Source: Chloroflexota bacterium (lineage in GTDB: Bacteria > Chloroflexota > Dehalococcoidia > JACQTR01). From it: a DNA stretch of 6,518 nt. The stretch covers positions 1 through 6,518 of the forward strand of contig JACQTR010000213.1 in assembly GCA_016210705.1 (NCBI GenBank), written 5' to 3'. The notes beneath the pieces are model-generated. The model ran no database searches, was not told the DNA's origin, and saw nothing but the letters and a program-made list of their open reading frames with translations. Positions 1 to 6,074 of the stretch are shown in pieces. Position 1 is the stretch's first letter. Every line of letters begins with the position of its first letter. The position numbers and the translations under genes are program-made.

Positions 1-773
1 ATATCATATTGCAACAGGTAGGTGGAAAAGGGCAGCGAAAACTGCTTCAGTCTAGAGTTCTTCTTATCGGAGCTGGTGGATTAGGATCGCCGACAGCCTT
101 TTACCTAGCGGCGGCAGGAGTAGGTAAGCTGGGGATCGTTGACTTCGACGTAGTGGATGAAAGCAACCTGCAGCGCCAAATTCTCCATAAAACCACTGAC
201 GTGGGGCGGCCCAAAGTTGTTTCTGCTGCTGAAACCATCGCCGCCCTCAACCCCGATGTCCAGGTGGTTCAACACCAAACGCAGCTCACATCGGCCAACA
301 TACTCGATATCATCGCTGACTACGATATTGTGGTCGATGGCAGCGATAATTTTCCCACTCGTTATTTAGTGAACGATGCCTGTGTCCTTGCGGCCAAACC
401 CAACGTTCACGGCAGTATATTCCTATTCGAGGGTCAGGCCACGGTCTTCCTGCCGGGAAGGGGCTGCTATCGTTGCCTTTACCCTACCCCTCCTCCTCCT
501 GGCATGGTACCCAGTTGCCAAGAGGCCGGCGTTTTGGGTGTCCTACCTGGGATAATCGGGAACATTCAAGCGGTGGAAACAATAAAACTGATTTTGGGCA
601 TAGGAGAACCCCTGGTGGGCCGTTTACTCCTCTTCGATGCCCTGGGCTTGGAATTTCGCCAAGTGAGGCTACGCCGCAATCCCCAATGCCCCATTTGCGG
701 CGATAATCCTACCATTAGCGAACTCATCGACTACGAAGAATTTTGTGGCCTTCCCAGCGCCGTCCATCATTGA
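1..773 (+). CDS. moeB: MoeB/ThiF/HesA-family adenylyltransferase, 5' partial
   Basis: E1-like enzyme that adenylates the C-terminal glycine of a ubiquitin-fold sulfur carrier (MoaD, ThiS or CysO type) so that it can be thiocarboxylated; cytoplasmic. The reading frame is open to the window's first base. The codons before the TTG at 9 read I-I, as in the usual family start (HIILxxVGGxGQ), so the true start lies upstream and TTG 9 is an internal Leu. Visible motifs are the nucleotide-binding GAGGLGSP (69-92), the NLQRQ segment (about 168-182), paired zinc cysteines CYRC (465-476) and CPIC (687-698), and a Cys in SCQEAGV (516-518) at the position of the ThiF/MoeB reactive cysteine. It ends with the MoeB-like IDYEEFCG and has no C-terminal rhodanese domain, unlike MoeZ. 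Because cysM follows after 11 bases, its partner may be a CysO-like carrier rather than MoaD. The family is certain; the carrier is inferred. Confidence 0.92.
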   Translation, partial: IILQQVGGKGQRKLLQSRVLLIGAGGLGSPTAFYLAAAGVGKLGIVDFDVVDESNLQRQILHKTTDVGRPKVVSAAETIAALNPDVQVVQHQTQLTSANILDIIADYDIVVDGSDNFPTRYLVNDACVLAAKPNVHGSIFLFEGQATVFLPGRGCYRCLYPTPPPPGMVPSCQEAGVLGVLPGIIGNIQAVETIKLILGIGEPLVGRLLLFDALGLEFRQVRLRRNPQCPICGDNPTISELIDYEEFCGLPSAVHH

Positions 774-784
774 AGAGCCAAAAT

Positions 785-1717
785 ATGCCGAGACGGGATA
801 TATTGGATGCTATAGGCCACACCCCCCTGGTGGAGATATCAGGGATGAGCCCTAATAAGGGGGTACGTATCTTCGCCAAGTTGGAGGGGCACAACCCCAC
901 AGGAAGCCTTAAAGACCGCATTGCCAAGTACATGGTCGAGCGGGCTGAGGCTAGGAGAGAGCTTACCCCAGATAAAACCATTCTAGAACCAACCAGTGGC
1001 AATACTGGCATTGCCCTGGCTATGATCGGCCGCCGTAAAGGCTATAGGGTCAAGGTGGTGATGCCCGAAAACGTTAGCCCAGAGCGTAGGCAGCTCCTAG
1101 AGCTTTATGGGGCGGAGGTTGTTTTGTCTCCCGGCAACATGGGAACCAACGGGTCCATAGAGCTGGCAAGCCGTTTGGCTCAGGACAAAAGCTATTATAT
1201 GCCCTTCCAATATGGCAATGAGGCCAATCCTCTGGCTCACTATGAGACCACCGCGGTGGAGATTTTAGAGGAGCTACCTGAGGTGGATGTCTTTGTAGCC
1301 GGCTTGGGCACAGGGGGCACCCTCATGGGGGTAGGACGACGGCTCAAAGAACACAACCCCAACACCAAGGTCATCGCTGTGGAACCCCACCCCGGCGACT
1401 TAGTCCAAGGACTTCGCAGCCTAGATGAGGGTTTTGTTCCCCCAATCTTAGACCTAAGCCTTCTTGACGGCAAGATGGTGGTAGAGAGTCGGGATGCCTT
1501 TTTGGCTACCAGGGAACTGACGCGACGGGAGGGAATTTTTGCTGGGATATCATCTGGGGCAGTGATCCACAGCGCCCTTCGCTTGGCCAAAAGGATGAAA
1601 TCTGGCAATATGGTGGTTCTTTTGGCCGATGGTGGCTGGAAGTATCTCAGCACCGGTCTCTGGACCAAGGACCTTTCACATTTGGGTAAAGATATCGATT
1701 CCCAAATCTGGTGGTGA
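785..1717 (+). CDS. cysM: Cysteine synthase, CysM type (probably CysO/O-phosphoserine dependent)
   Basis: PLP-dependent beta-replacement enzyme making cysteine; 310 aa, normal for the family. The PLP lysine is K43 in NPTGSLKDR, the substrate loop is TSGNTG (70-75), and the phosphate-binding glycine loop is GLGTGGT (173-179). Several segments match what I recall of M. tuberculosis CysM rather than CysK: ERRQLLELYGA, FVAGLGT, LRSLDEGFVP, EGIFAGIS and GWKYLSTG. R211 in LRSLDEGF corresponds to the Mtb arginine (R220) that reads the phosphate of O-phosphoserine. The C-terminus SQIWW resembles the Mtb tail GQLWA, which folds into the active site. This predicts O-phosphoserine plus a thiocarboxylated carrier as substrates. 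ATG 785 is preceded by GAAGAG (772-777); a TTG at 743 would overlap moeB and add residues unlike the family. Probably cotranscribed with the adenylyltransferase. Use of sulfide or thiosulfate cannot be excluded. Confidence 0.93.
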   Translation: MPRRDILDAIGHTPLVEISGMSPNKGVRIFAKLEGHNPTGSLKDRIAKYMVERAEARRELTPDKTILEPTSGNTGIALAMIGRRKGYRVKVVMPENVSPERRQLLELYGAEVVLSPGNMGTNGSIELASRLAQDKSYYMPFQYGNEANPLAHYETTAVEILEELPEVDVFVAGLGTGGTLMGVGRRLKEHNPNTKVIAVEPHPGDLVQGLRSLDEGFVPPILDLSLLDGKMVVESRDAFLATRELTRREGIFAGISSGAVIHSALRLAKRMKSGNMVVLLADGGWKYLSTGLWTKDLSHLGKDIDSQIWW

Positions 1718-1732
1718 GGCTAGTTTACTCGA

Positions 1733-1763
1733 TTGACATCCGGAGCAGAATTTGTGCTATTTA
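1733..1763 (+). promoter_or_regulatory. Candidate sigma70-type promoter for the lipoprotein-YeeE-selD genes
   Basis: A perfect -35 hexamer TTGACA (1733-1738) lies in the only sizeable gap of the window. Downstream is TGCTATTTA (1755-1763), which reads as an extended -10 (TGn plus TATTTA) with a long 19-base spacer; shifted readings with 16-18 base spacers match no better. The -10 is weak. It would give a leader of roughly 60 bases before the TTG at 1829. It is the only spot where a separate transcript for the downstream genes could plausibly start. Confidence 0.35.
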
Positions 1764-1828
1764 GATCTATAGGCTTAATCATTGCCCCTTTAGCTGGCGG
1801 GAGGCGCTTTTAACAAGGAAATTACGGG

Positions 1829-2293
1829 TTGGCCAGATCTGTTGGGAGGGAATTCCTTAAGCCAGGCGCTATTGTGATTGCGGTTCTCCTTTGGGGACTG
1901 CTGAGCATTTGGGGCTCTGGTTGCGCCCAAAGCGGCTCTAAAGGAAGTCTTTCCTCTGGGAAAGAACAAGGCGAATTCCCCGCCTTTGTTTATGCCTCAC
2001 GTGCCTCTCTGGCCAGTTACCAAAGCGCGGTGGCGATGTCTGAGGCCTTCTCTTTCATCCCTTGTTACTGCAATTGTAAAGTAGGCTCAGGGCATACTGA
2101 TCTAAAAGATTGTTTCATTGAATCCGATGGCTCTTTCGATAAGCATGGCTCCACGTGTCACGTTTGCCAAGAGGAAGCCGCTGATGTACGGGATTGGAAA
2201 GAGCAAGGCATGAGTGTTAAAGAAATTCGAACCCTTATCGACCAAAAGTTCGCCCGCTATGGCGTCCCCACCGATACTCCTATGCCGAGGTGA
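1829..2293 (+). CDS. PCYCGC-motif lipoprotein
   Basis: Predicted membrane-anchored extracytoplasmic lipoprotein of 154 aa and unknown biochemical role. The start is TTG with AAGGA at 1815-1819, about 9 bases upstream. Residues 13-28 form a hydrophobic signal segment, followed by a lipobox-like GSGC with lipidation predicted at C32. A Ser/Gly/Lys-rich linker follows. The mature domain carries the family hallmark P-C-Y-C-N-C (78-83), then G-x-G-H (86-89), DCF (94-96) and a second pair CHVC (110-113). These are six or more cysteines plus histidines in the pattern of PCYCGC-motif proteins (PF13798-like). The cysteine/histidine set suggests metal, thiol or persulfide binding, but no function is established to my knowledge. 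It abuts or overlaps the YeeE transporter gene, which suggests a surface role in capture or delivery for that transporter. The family call is firm; the role is inference. Confidence 0.87.
   Translation: MARSVGREFLKPGAIVIAVLLWGLLSIWGSGCAQSGSKGSLSSGKEQGEFPAFVYASRASLASYQSAVAMSEAFSFIPCYCNCKVGSGHTDLKDCFIESDGSFDKHGSTCHVCQEEAADVRDWKEQGMSVKEIRTLIDQKFARYGVPTDTPMPR
2287..2293 (+). promoter_or_regulatory. Ribosome binding site deciding the transporter start
   Basis: GAGGTGA lies across the lipoprotein stop codon, 5 bases before TTG 2299. It overlaps the competing GTG at 2290, which has no Shine-Dalgarno of its own. This favours TTG 2299 as the start and ties transporter translation to ribosomes finishing the lipoprotein. 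Confidence 0.6.
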
Positions 2294-2298
2294 CAGAT

Positions 2299-3537
2299 TT
2301 GAGTGATTCAACCGTTGCTGTAAAAGAGACCACCAGACCGCGAGTTTCATGGCAAACCCTTTTGGGCCTGACGGCCATTGGGGGAGCTATTCTTGTGGCT
2401 TTTATGGTATCAAGGACTACTTTTACCCTGCCCGTCTTCTGGCTTTTTGGCCTGGGTTTTGGGTTTATATTGCAGCGGAGTCGGTTCTGCTTTGCCTCGG
2501 CTTTTCGCGATCTATACCTTTTAAAGGATGGCCGGGTGATGAAGGGTATTCTAGCTGGCTTGGCTATAGCCACCCCCGGCTTTGCTTTGGTTATGTTTAG
2601 TCTATCACCTAACATCATTCCAGGGCGTTACCCCATTATGGCAGCCATTAGTCCTGCTGGGCTTCATACCTTTGTGGGCGCTTTCCTTTTTGGAACGGGG
2701 ATGGTGATAGGAGGAGGATGCCTCTCAGGAACCTTTTACCGGATAGGGGAGGGCTATGTGGCCTCCATGGTGGCCATGGTAGGTATCATAACTGGCTTCG
2801 TTTTGCTTCTTCACACCTGGAATTGGTGGTGGCGCAATGCGATATCCTCCGCTCCCCGTATTTGGCTGCCCCATTACCTGGGTTGGAGTGGTGGTATAGG
2901 AATAACCCTTCTAGCCATCTTAGCAGCCTATCTATTGGTCTTGTGGTGGGAATCTCGAGGTGGGGTAATAGTAAGGAGGACAACACCTTCAACCCCCGCC
3001 GTCTCCTTTGCTGATAAAGTATCTGGCGCTGGACATACCATTTTCCGAAATCCTTGGCCTGCGGTTTATGGTGGCTTGGCGCTGGGAACTCTGAACATCT
3101 TCGAATATCTCTTTCAACGTCCTTGGGGCCTCACTAGCGAGATATCCCGCTGGGCTGACTCCGTGGCCGATGTTCTTCGTATTGCGCCAGGGCCTCTTCA
3201 GGGGCTAGGAGAGGGACTGGGAAGCTGTGGCTTAGCAGCCGGAGGAAAGCTGGTAAGCGATGCCTTTTTGCTCAACATAGGGATGATCGGTGGCTCTTTT
3301 ATCGCTGCCCTCATGGCTAGCGAATTCAAACTGAGATTCCCACGCCAAAGACGACGCTACATCCAATCCTTCATCGGAGGCATCATGATAGGCTATGGTG
3401 CAGCTCTTGCCCTAGGCTGCAATATCGGTGCCTTCTTTTCGGCGGTTCCCTCCTTGGGCCTCAACGCTTGGCTCTTCGTTGGCGGTTTAGCGGTCGGGGC
3501 TTATACTGGTGTACGGATCATAAGGAAAATAGGTTAG
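2299..3537 (+). CDS. YeeE/YedE-family thiosulfate (TsuA-like) or selenium-linked transporter
   Basis: Polytopic inner-membrane protein, 412 aa, a usual length for the full two-module family. It has many hydrophobic segments, a charged cytoplasmic-looking stretch around residues 218-240 and another near 344-354. The first module has QRSRFCFASAFRDL (C64) and IGGGCLSGTFYR (C141); the second has LGSCGLAAGG (C310) and the signature ALGCNIGAFFS (C374). C64, C141 and C374 match the three cysteines lining the pore of characterised thiosulfate carriers of this family, which pass thiosulfate by transient SH-S interactions. Relatives called YedE are associated with selD and selenium use, so a selenium substrate is an alternative here. 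I chose TTG 2299 because of the GAGGTGA at 2287-2293; GTG 2290 would add three residues and overlap the previous stop. A TusA-family gene follows after 9 bases, as yeeD follows yeeE in E. coli. Confidence 0.92.
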   Translation: MSDSTVAVKETTRPRVSWQTLLGLTAIGGAILVAFMVSRTTFTLPVFWLFGLGFGFILQRSRFCFASAFRDLYLLKDGRVMKGILAGLAIATPGFALVMFSLSPNIIPGRYPIMAAISPAGLHTFVGAFLFGTGMVIGGGCLSGTFYRIGEGYVASMVAMVGIITGFVLLLHTWNWWWRNAISSAPRIWLPHYLGWSGGIGITLLAILAAYLLVLWWESRGGVIVRRTTPSTPAVSFADKVSGAGHTIFRNPWPAVYGGLALGTLNIFEYLFQRPWGLTSEISRWADSVADVLRIAPGPLQGLGEGLGSCGLAAGGKLVSDAFLLNIGMIGGSFIAALMASEFKLRFPRQRRRYIQSFIGGIMIGYGAALALGCNIGAFFSAVPSLGLNAWLFVGGLAVGAYTGVRIIRKIG

Positions 3538-3546
3538 GAGGTCGAA

Positions 3547-3765
3547 ATGATACTAGATGTCCGTGGCGAAATCTGCCCCTATCCCATGATGAAGGCGGTG
3601 GAGGCCATGAAAAAGGCGCCGCCTGGAGAGACTATAGAGGTTTACACCGACCATGCTCCGGCTTTGGAGACCATCCCCACTCAGGCAGAGCGGTTAGGCT
3701 TCGCCTATACTATTGTGGAAACTGGCTCACCAGAATGGCGCATCACCCTGGTGCGCAAACCTTAG
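3547..3765 (+). CDS. TusA-family sulfur carrier (TsuB/YeeD-like), CPYP type
   Basis: Small cytoplasmic sulfur carrier of 72 aa. It has the canonical TusA/SirA motif C10-P-Y-P near the start, preceded by LDVRGEIC, and ends in the usual beta strand (WRITLVRK). C10 is expected to carry a persulfide (or perselenide). ATG 3547 has a strong AGGAGGT (3536-3542) that begins inside the transporter stop codon, so the two genes are tightly coupled. This matches yeeE-yeeD (tsuA-tsuB), where the TusA-like partner works on imported thiosulfate. The DHAPALETIP segment in the middle is typical of TusA proteins found beside YeeE or selD. The sulfur-carrier call is firm; whether it also handles selenium is open. 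Confidence 0.9.
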   Translation: MILDVRGEICPYPMMKAVEAMKKAPPGETIEVYTDHAPALETIPTQAERLGFAYTIVETGSPEWRITLVRKP

Positions 3766-3799
3766 GCAACTGGGAAAATAAGGGTAAGGAGAAGACACG

Positions 3800-4756
3800 A
3801 TGAGACTGCCCAGAGTAGGCTTATGGTTCTTGGCATTAATGGGGTTATTATTGGTTATTTTGGCTAGTTGCCAAAAGGAGCAAGCGGCGACGGCAACCCC
3901 TGTAGCCAGCCCCACCTCAGCGGCCGCTACAAACCCAGGAGGCTACGCTGCCCCCGAGCTTCTGGTGGAGACAGATTGGCTGGCAAAGCACGTTAATGAT
4001 GTCGACTTGCGTATTGTGGATCTTAGATCCGCTGATAAATATAGGGATGGCCATATACCTAATTCAATAAGCATTACTGTGGCTGACATTACCGATCCAG
4101 CGGGAGCGGTGAAAGGCTTAGTGTTGCCCAAGGACAAGTTTGAGACCCTTGTAGGCAATCTAGGAATTGGTAACGATAGCATTGTAGTGGCCGTAGACGA
4201 TACTGGTGCTACCTCGGCAGCTCGTTTTTTCTGGGTTCTGGAGTATTACGGCCACAATAAGGCTCGTCTGCTCAATGGTGGTTTCAACAAGTGGCAACGG
4301 GAGGGAAAAGAAGTGACCAAAGCAGTGTCCATGATCACTCCCACCAAATTTACCGCCAAGGTAGACGATACCAAAATGGCCACCAAGCAGCAGGTTTTGG
4401 ACAGTATCAACAAACCACGGGTGGTGATTGTAGACGTTCGTTCCGCTAAAGAATATAGCGGGGAAGACATACGGGCCACCCGAGGGGGACACATCCCAAA
4501 GGCTGTCAACATAGACTGGACCAATAATCTGACGACTGGGGATGTTCCTCAAATACAATCCGCCGACACCCTAAAGAAGCTTTATGAAAATGCCGGAGTT
4601 ACCAAGGATAAAGAGGTCATCGTACACTGCCAGACTGCTGTTCGTTCGGCCCACACCTATTTCGTGCTTCGGCTTTTGGGCTATAATAAAGTACGTAACT
4701 ACGATGGTTCTTGGGAAGAATGGGGGAACGATCCCAACACTCCTATAGAGAAGTGA
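3800..4756 (+). CDS. Tandem-rhodanese lipoprotein (thiosulfate sulfurtransferase-like)
   Basis: Predicted extracytoplasmic, membrane-anchored sulfurtransferase of 318 aa. ATG 3800 has AAGGAG at 3786-3791. The signal peptide (about 1-23) ends in a good lipobox L-A-S-C with lipidation at C24, followed by an Ala/Thr/Pro-rich tether (29-47). The N-terminal rhodanese domain (about 53-170) has VDLRSADKYRDGHIP but Asp (VDD, 133-134) where a catalytic Cys would be, so it is structural, as in other two-domain rhodaneses. The C-terminal domain (about 195-312) has VDVRSAKEY, GGHIPKAVNI and the active loop C277-QTAVRS, fitting the C-x4-R rhodanese pattern. It probably moves sulfane sulfur between thiosulfate or thiols outside the membrane. 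It sits between two TusA-like genes, 34 and 11 bases away, and downstream of the YeeE transporter, which suggests it conditions substrate for uptake. Its acceptor is unknown. Confidence 0.92.
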   Translation: MRLPRVGLWFLALMGLLLVILASCQKEQAATATPVASPTSAAATNPGGYAAPELLVETDWLAKHVNDVDLRIVDLRSADKYRDGHIPNSISITVADITDPAGAVKGLVLPKDKFETLVGNLGIGNDSIVVAVDDTGATSAARFFWVLEYYGHNKARLLNGGFNKWQREGKEVTKAVSMITPTKFTAKVDDTKMATKQQVLDSINKPRVVIVDVRSAKEYSGEDIRATRGGHIPKAVNIDWTNNLTTGDVPQIQSADTLKKLYENAGVTKDKEVIVHCQTAVRSAHTYFVLRLLGYNKVRNYDGSWEEWGNDPNTPIEK

Positions 4757-4767
4757 GGAGGATAGGT

Positions 4768-5013
4768 ATGGTTCAGCAAATAAAGATAGATGAAGAGATC
4801 AACCTCAAAGGGGAGGTTTGCCCCTATACCTTCGTGAAGTCCAAGCTGGCTTTAGAGGAAATGGAGATCGGACAGGTGCTGCGGGTTATCGTTGATCATC
4901 TACCAGCAGTGGATAACGTGCCTCGGAGCATGCGGAACGAGGGCCAAGAAGTGTTGGAGATCGTCCAACTCAATGAGACTGATTGGGCGATGACCATAAG
5001 GAAGCAAGTTTAG
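4768..5013 (+). CDS. TusA-like carrier with variant CPYT motif
   Basis: Second small TusA-family protein, 81 aa, cytoplasmic. The start is ATG 4768 with AGGAGG at 4756-4761; an upstream in-frame start at 4711 lies inside the rhodanese gene and would add unrelated residues. The motif is C18-P-Y-T within NLKGEVCPYTFVKSKLALE, so the second proline of the CPxP signature is Thr. The reactive cysteine is kept. Relative to the first TusA protein it has an N-terminal extension of about eight residues and a different central helix. It lies 11 bases after the rhodanese gene and 14 bases before selD, so it is the nearest carrier to selenophosphate synthetase. By analogy with selenium-linked YedF/SirA-like proteins it might deliver selenium to SelD; that is inference. 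The family call is firm. Confidence 0.88.
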   Translation: MVQQIKIDEEINLKGEVCPYTFVKSKLALEEMEIGQVLRVIVDHLPAVDNVPRSMRNEGQEVLEIVQLNETDWAMTIRKQV

Positions 5014-5027
5014 CAAAAGGAAGGGGC

Positions 5028-6074
5028 ATGGCTGAGAAGACAATCCGCTTAACCAGTCTGGTTAAGTGCGCCGGTTGAGCCGCCAAATACGGTCTTAAAG
5101 ACCTGGCGCAGGTACTGCGCCAACTACCGCTGCCAACCGACCCTAATATCCTGGTGGGAACGAACACCTTGGACGATGCCGCCATATATCGTCTAAGCGA
5201 TGATCTGGCGCTGGTTCTAACAGTGGACTTTTTCCCTCCCGTGGTGGACGATCCTTACAGCTTTGGCGCTATCGCTGCTGCCAACGCCGTAAGCGATATT
5301 TACGCCATGGGGGGGCGGCCCATGGCAGGGCTTAATATCGTTTGCTTCCCGGCTCAGAGGCTTCCCCAAAGCATACTGACGGAAATACTTCGTGGTGGGT
5401 ACGATAAAGCCGCCGAGGCCGGATTCAGCATCGTGGGTGGCCACACCTTGGACGAAGATGAGCCCAAGTACGGTCTGGCCGTCATCGGGACAATAAACCC
5501 AAAGAATCGAGTGACCAATGCCAATGCCCAAGTGGGGGATTATTTGGTTCTTACCAAACCGTTGGGGATCGGCATTATAACCACTGCCCACAAAGCAGGG
5601 GTAGCTAGCGCCGACACAGTGCAGCGGGTAGTATCGGTAATGAGTACTTTAAACAAGGGGGCCTCCGAGGCTATGTTGGAGGTGGGAGTTAACGCCTGTA
5701 CCGATATTACTGGTTACGGGCTTTTGGGCCATCTGCGGGAGATAACCCAAGCAAGTGGCGTTGGAGCTCAAGTCGTCCTGTCGCAAGTGCCGGTCCTAGA
5801 GGAGGCCTGGGCTCTAGTATCGGAAGGGTTGGCCCCTGGAGGCACTTATAAAAACCGCAGCTATCTGGAGGAAGCCATTATCTGGGACCCCCAAATCTCA
5901 GACGAGGCTCAACTAGTGCTTTGCGACGCTCAGACCTCCGGTGGCCTCCTTATCGCTGTCTCTGCCACCAAGGTTCAAGACCTGCTAACCTCCCTCCAGC
6001 AAAAGGGAGTTACGCCAGCCGTAATCGGCGAAATCGTGGCCGATGACCTAGCCAAGATAAGGGTAGTGCCATGA
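5028..6074 (+). CDS. selD: Selenophosphate synthetase SelD, selenocysteine-containing (in-frame UGA)
   Basis: Makes selenophosphate from selenide and ATP, the selenium donor for selenocysteine and selenouridine. Translating from ATG 5028 (AGGAAGGGG just upstream, after the preceding stop) gives 348 aa, against 347 in E. coli, if UGA at 5076-5078 is read as Sec. Residues 14-20 are then C-A-G-U-A-A-K, placing Sec17 and Lys20 exactly where E. coli has catalytic Cys17 and Lys20. Metal/ATP aspartates appear as LDDAAIY (D50), NAVSDIYAMGG (D90) and TDITGYGLLGHL (D226). Other landmarks are TVDFFPPVVDDPYSFG and GGHTLDEDEPKYGL. An annotator treating UGA as stop would begin at GTG 5154 and lose the whole catalytic N-terminus. 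Stop overlaps the next start (ATGA). Because it is a selenoprotein, its own synthesis depends on selenium supply. selA, selB and selC are not in the window. Confidence 0.95.
5076..5078 (+). other. selD: UGA selenocysteine codon of selD (Sec17)
   Basis: The TGA is in frame between ATG 5028 and the long selD frame, with SelD-conserved residues on both sides (KCAG before, AAK after). Other genes here end normally at TGA, so general stop reassignment is unlikely; recoding to selenocysteine is the simplest reading. Confidence 0.93.
5091..5122 (+). promoter_or_regulatory. Candidate bacterial SECIS: two adjacent hairpins in selD
   Basis: Hairpin A is GGTCT-TAA-AGACC (5091-5103). Hairpin B follows immediately as TGGCGCAG-GTA-CTGCGCCA (5104-5122), a perfect 8-bp stem with a G-first loop. 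Loop B begins 34 bases after the UGA (5078), inside the 16-37 base range described for bacterial SECIS elements, and meets the rule of a G in the first two loop positions. Its tip, CAGGUACUG, resembles the SelB-binding tip of E. coli fdhF (CAGGUCUG). CGCCA at 5081-5085 can alternatively pair with TGGCG at 5104-5108, closing around hairpin A, so two exclusive folds are possible. No folding energy was computed. Confidence 0.7.

Noticed and set aside
1680..1707. Inverted repeat ATTTGGG / CCCAAAT with a 14-base loop at the end of cysM, as a terminator
   Set aside because: It lies inside the coding sequence, the stem is AT-rich with a long loop, and no T-run follows, so it does not fit an intrinsic terminator.
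1784..1814. GC-rich stretch followed by TTTT before the lipoprotein gene, as a terminator or riboswitch
   Set aside because: No stem longer than about 3 bp could be drawn, and the gap is too short for a known riboswitch aptamer that I can recognise.
4160..4558. Long open frames on the minus strand (for example 4160-4558, 1240-1668, 5217-5591)
   Set aside because: They lie opposite clearly conserved genes, have no family-like motifs and no Shine-Dalgarno context; they are shadows of the plus-strand coding.
5076..5078. TGA in selD as a nonsense mutation making a pseudogene
   Set aside because: The stop is exactly at the known Sec/Cys position, the rest of the frame is intact, and a SECIS-like hairpin follows, so recoding is far more likely than damage.
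5304..5326. Perfect 8-bp inverted repeat GCCATGGG / CCCATGGC inside selD
   Set aside because: It encodes the conserved SelD segment AMGGRPMA, whose codons produce the symmetry; it is also too far from the UGA to be a SECIS.
5154..6074. selD as a shortened gene starting at GTG 5154
   Set aside because: It would lack the catalytic residue and Lys20. The upstream codons are plainly SelD-like, and the only obstacle is a UGA at the Cys/Sec position.
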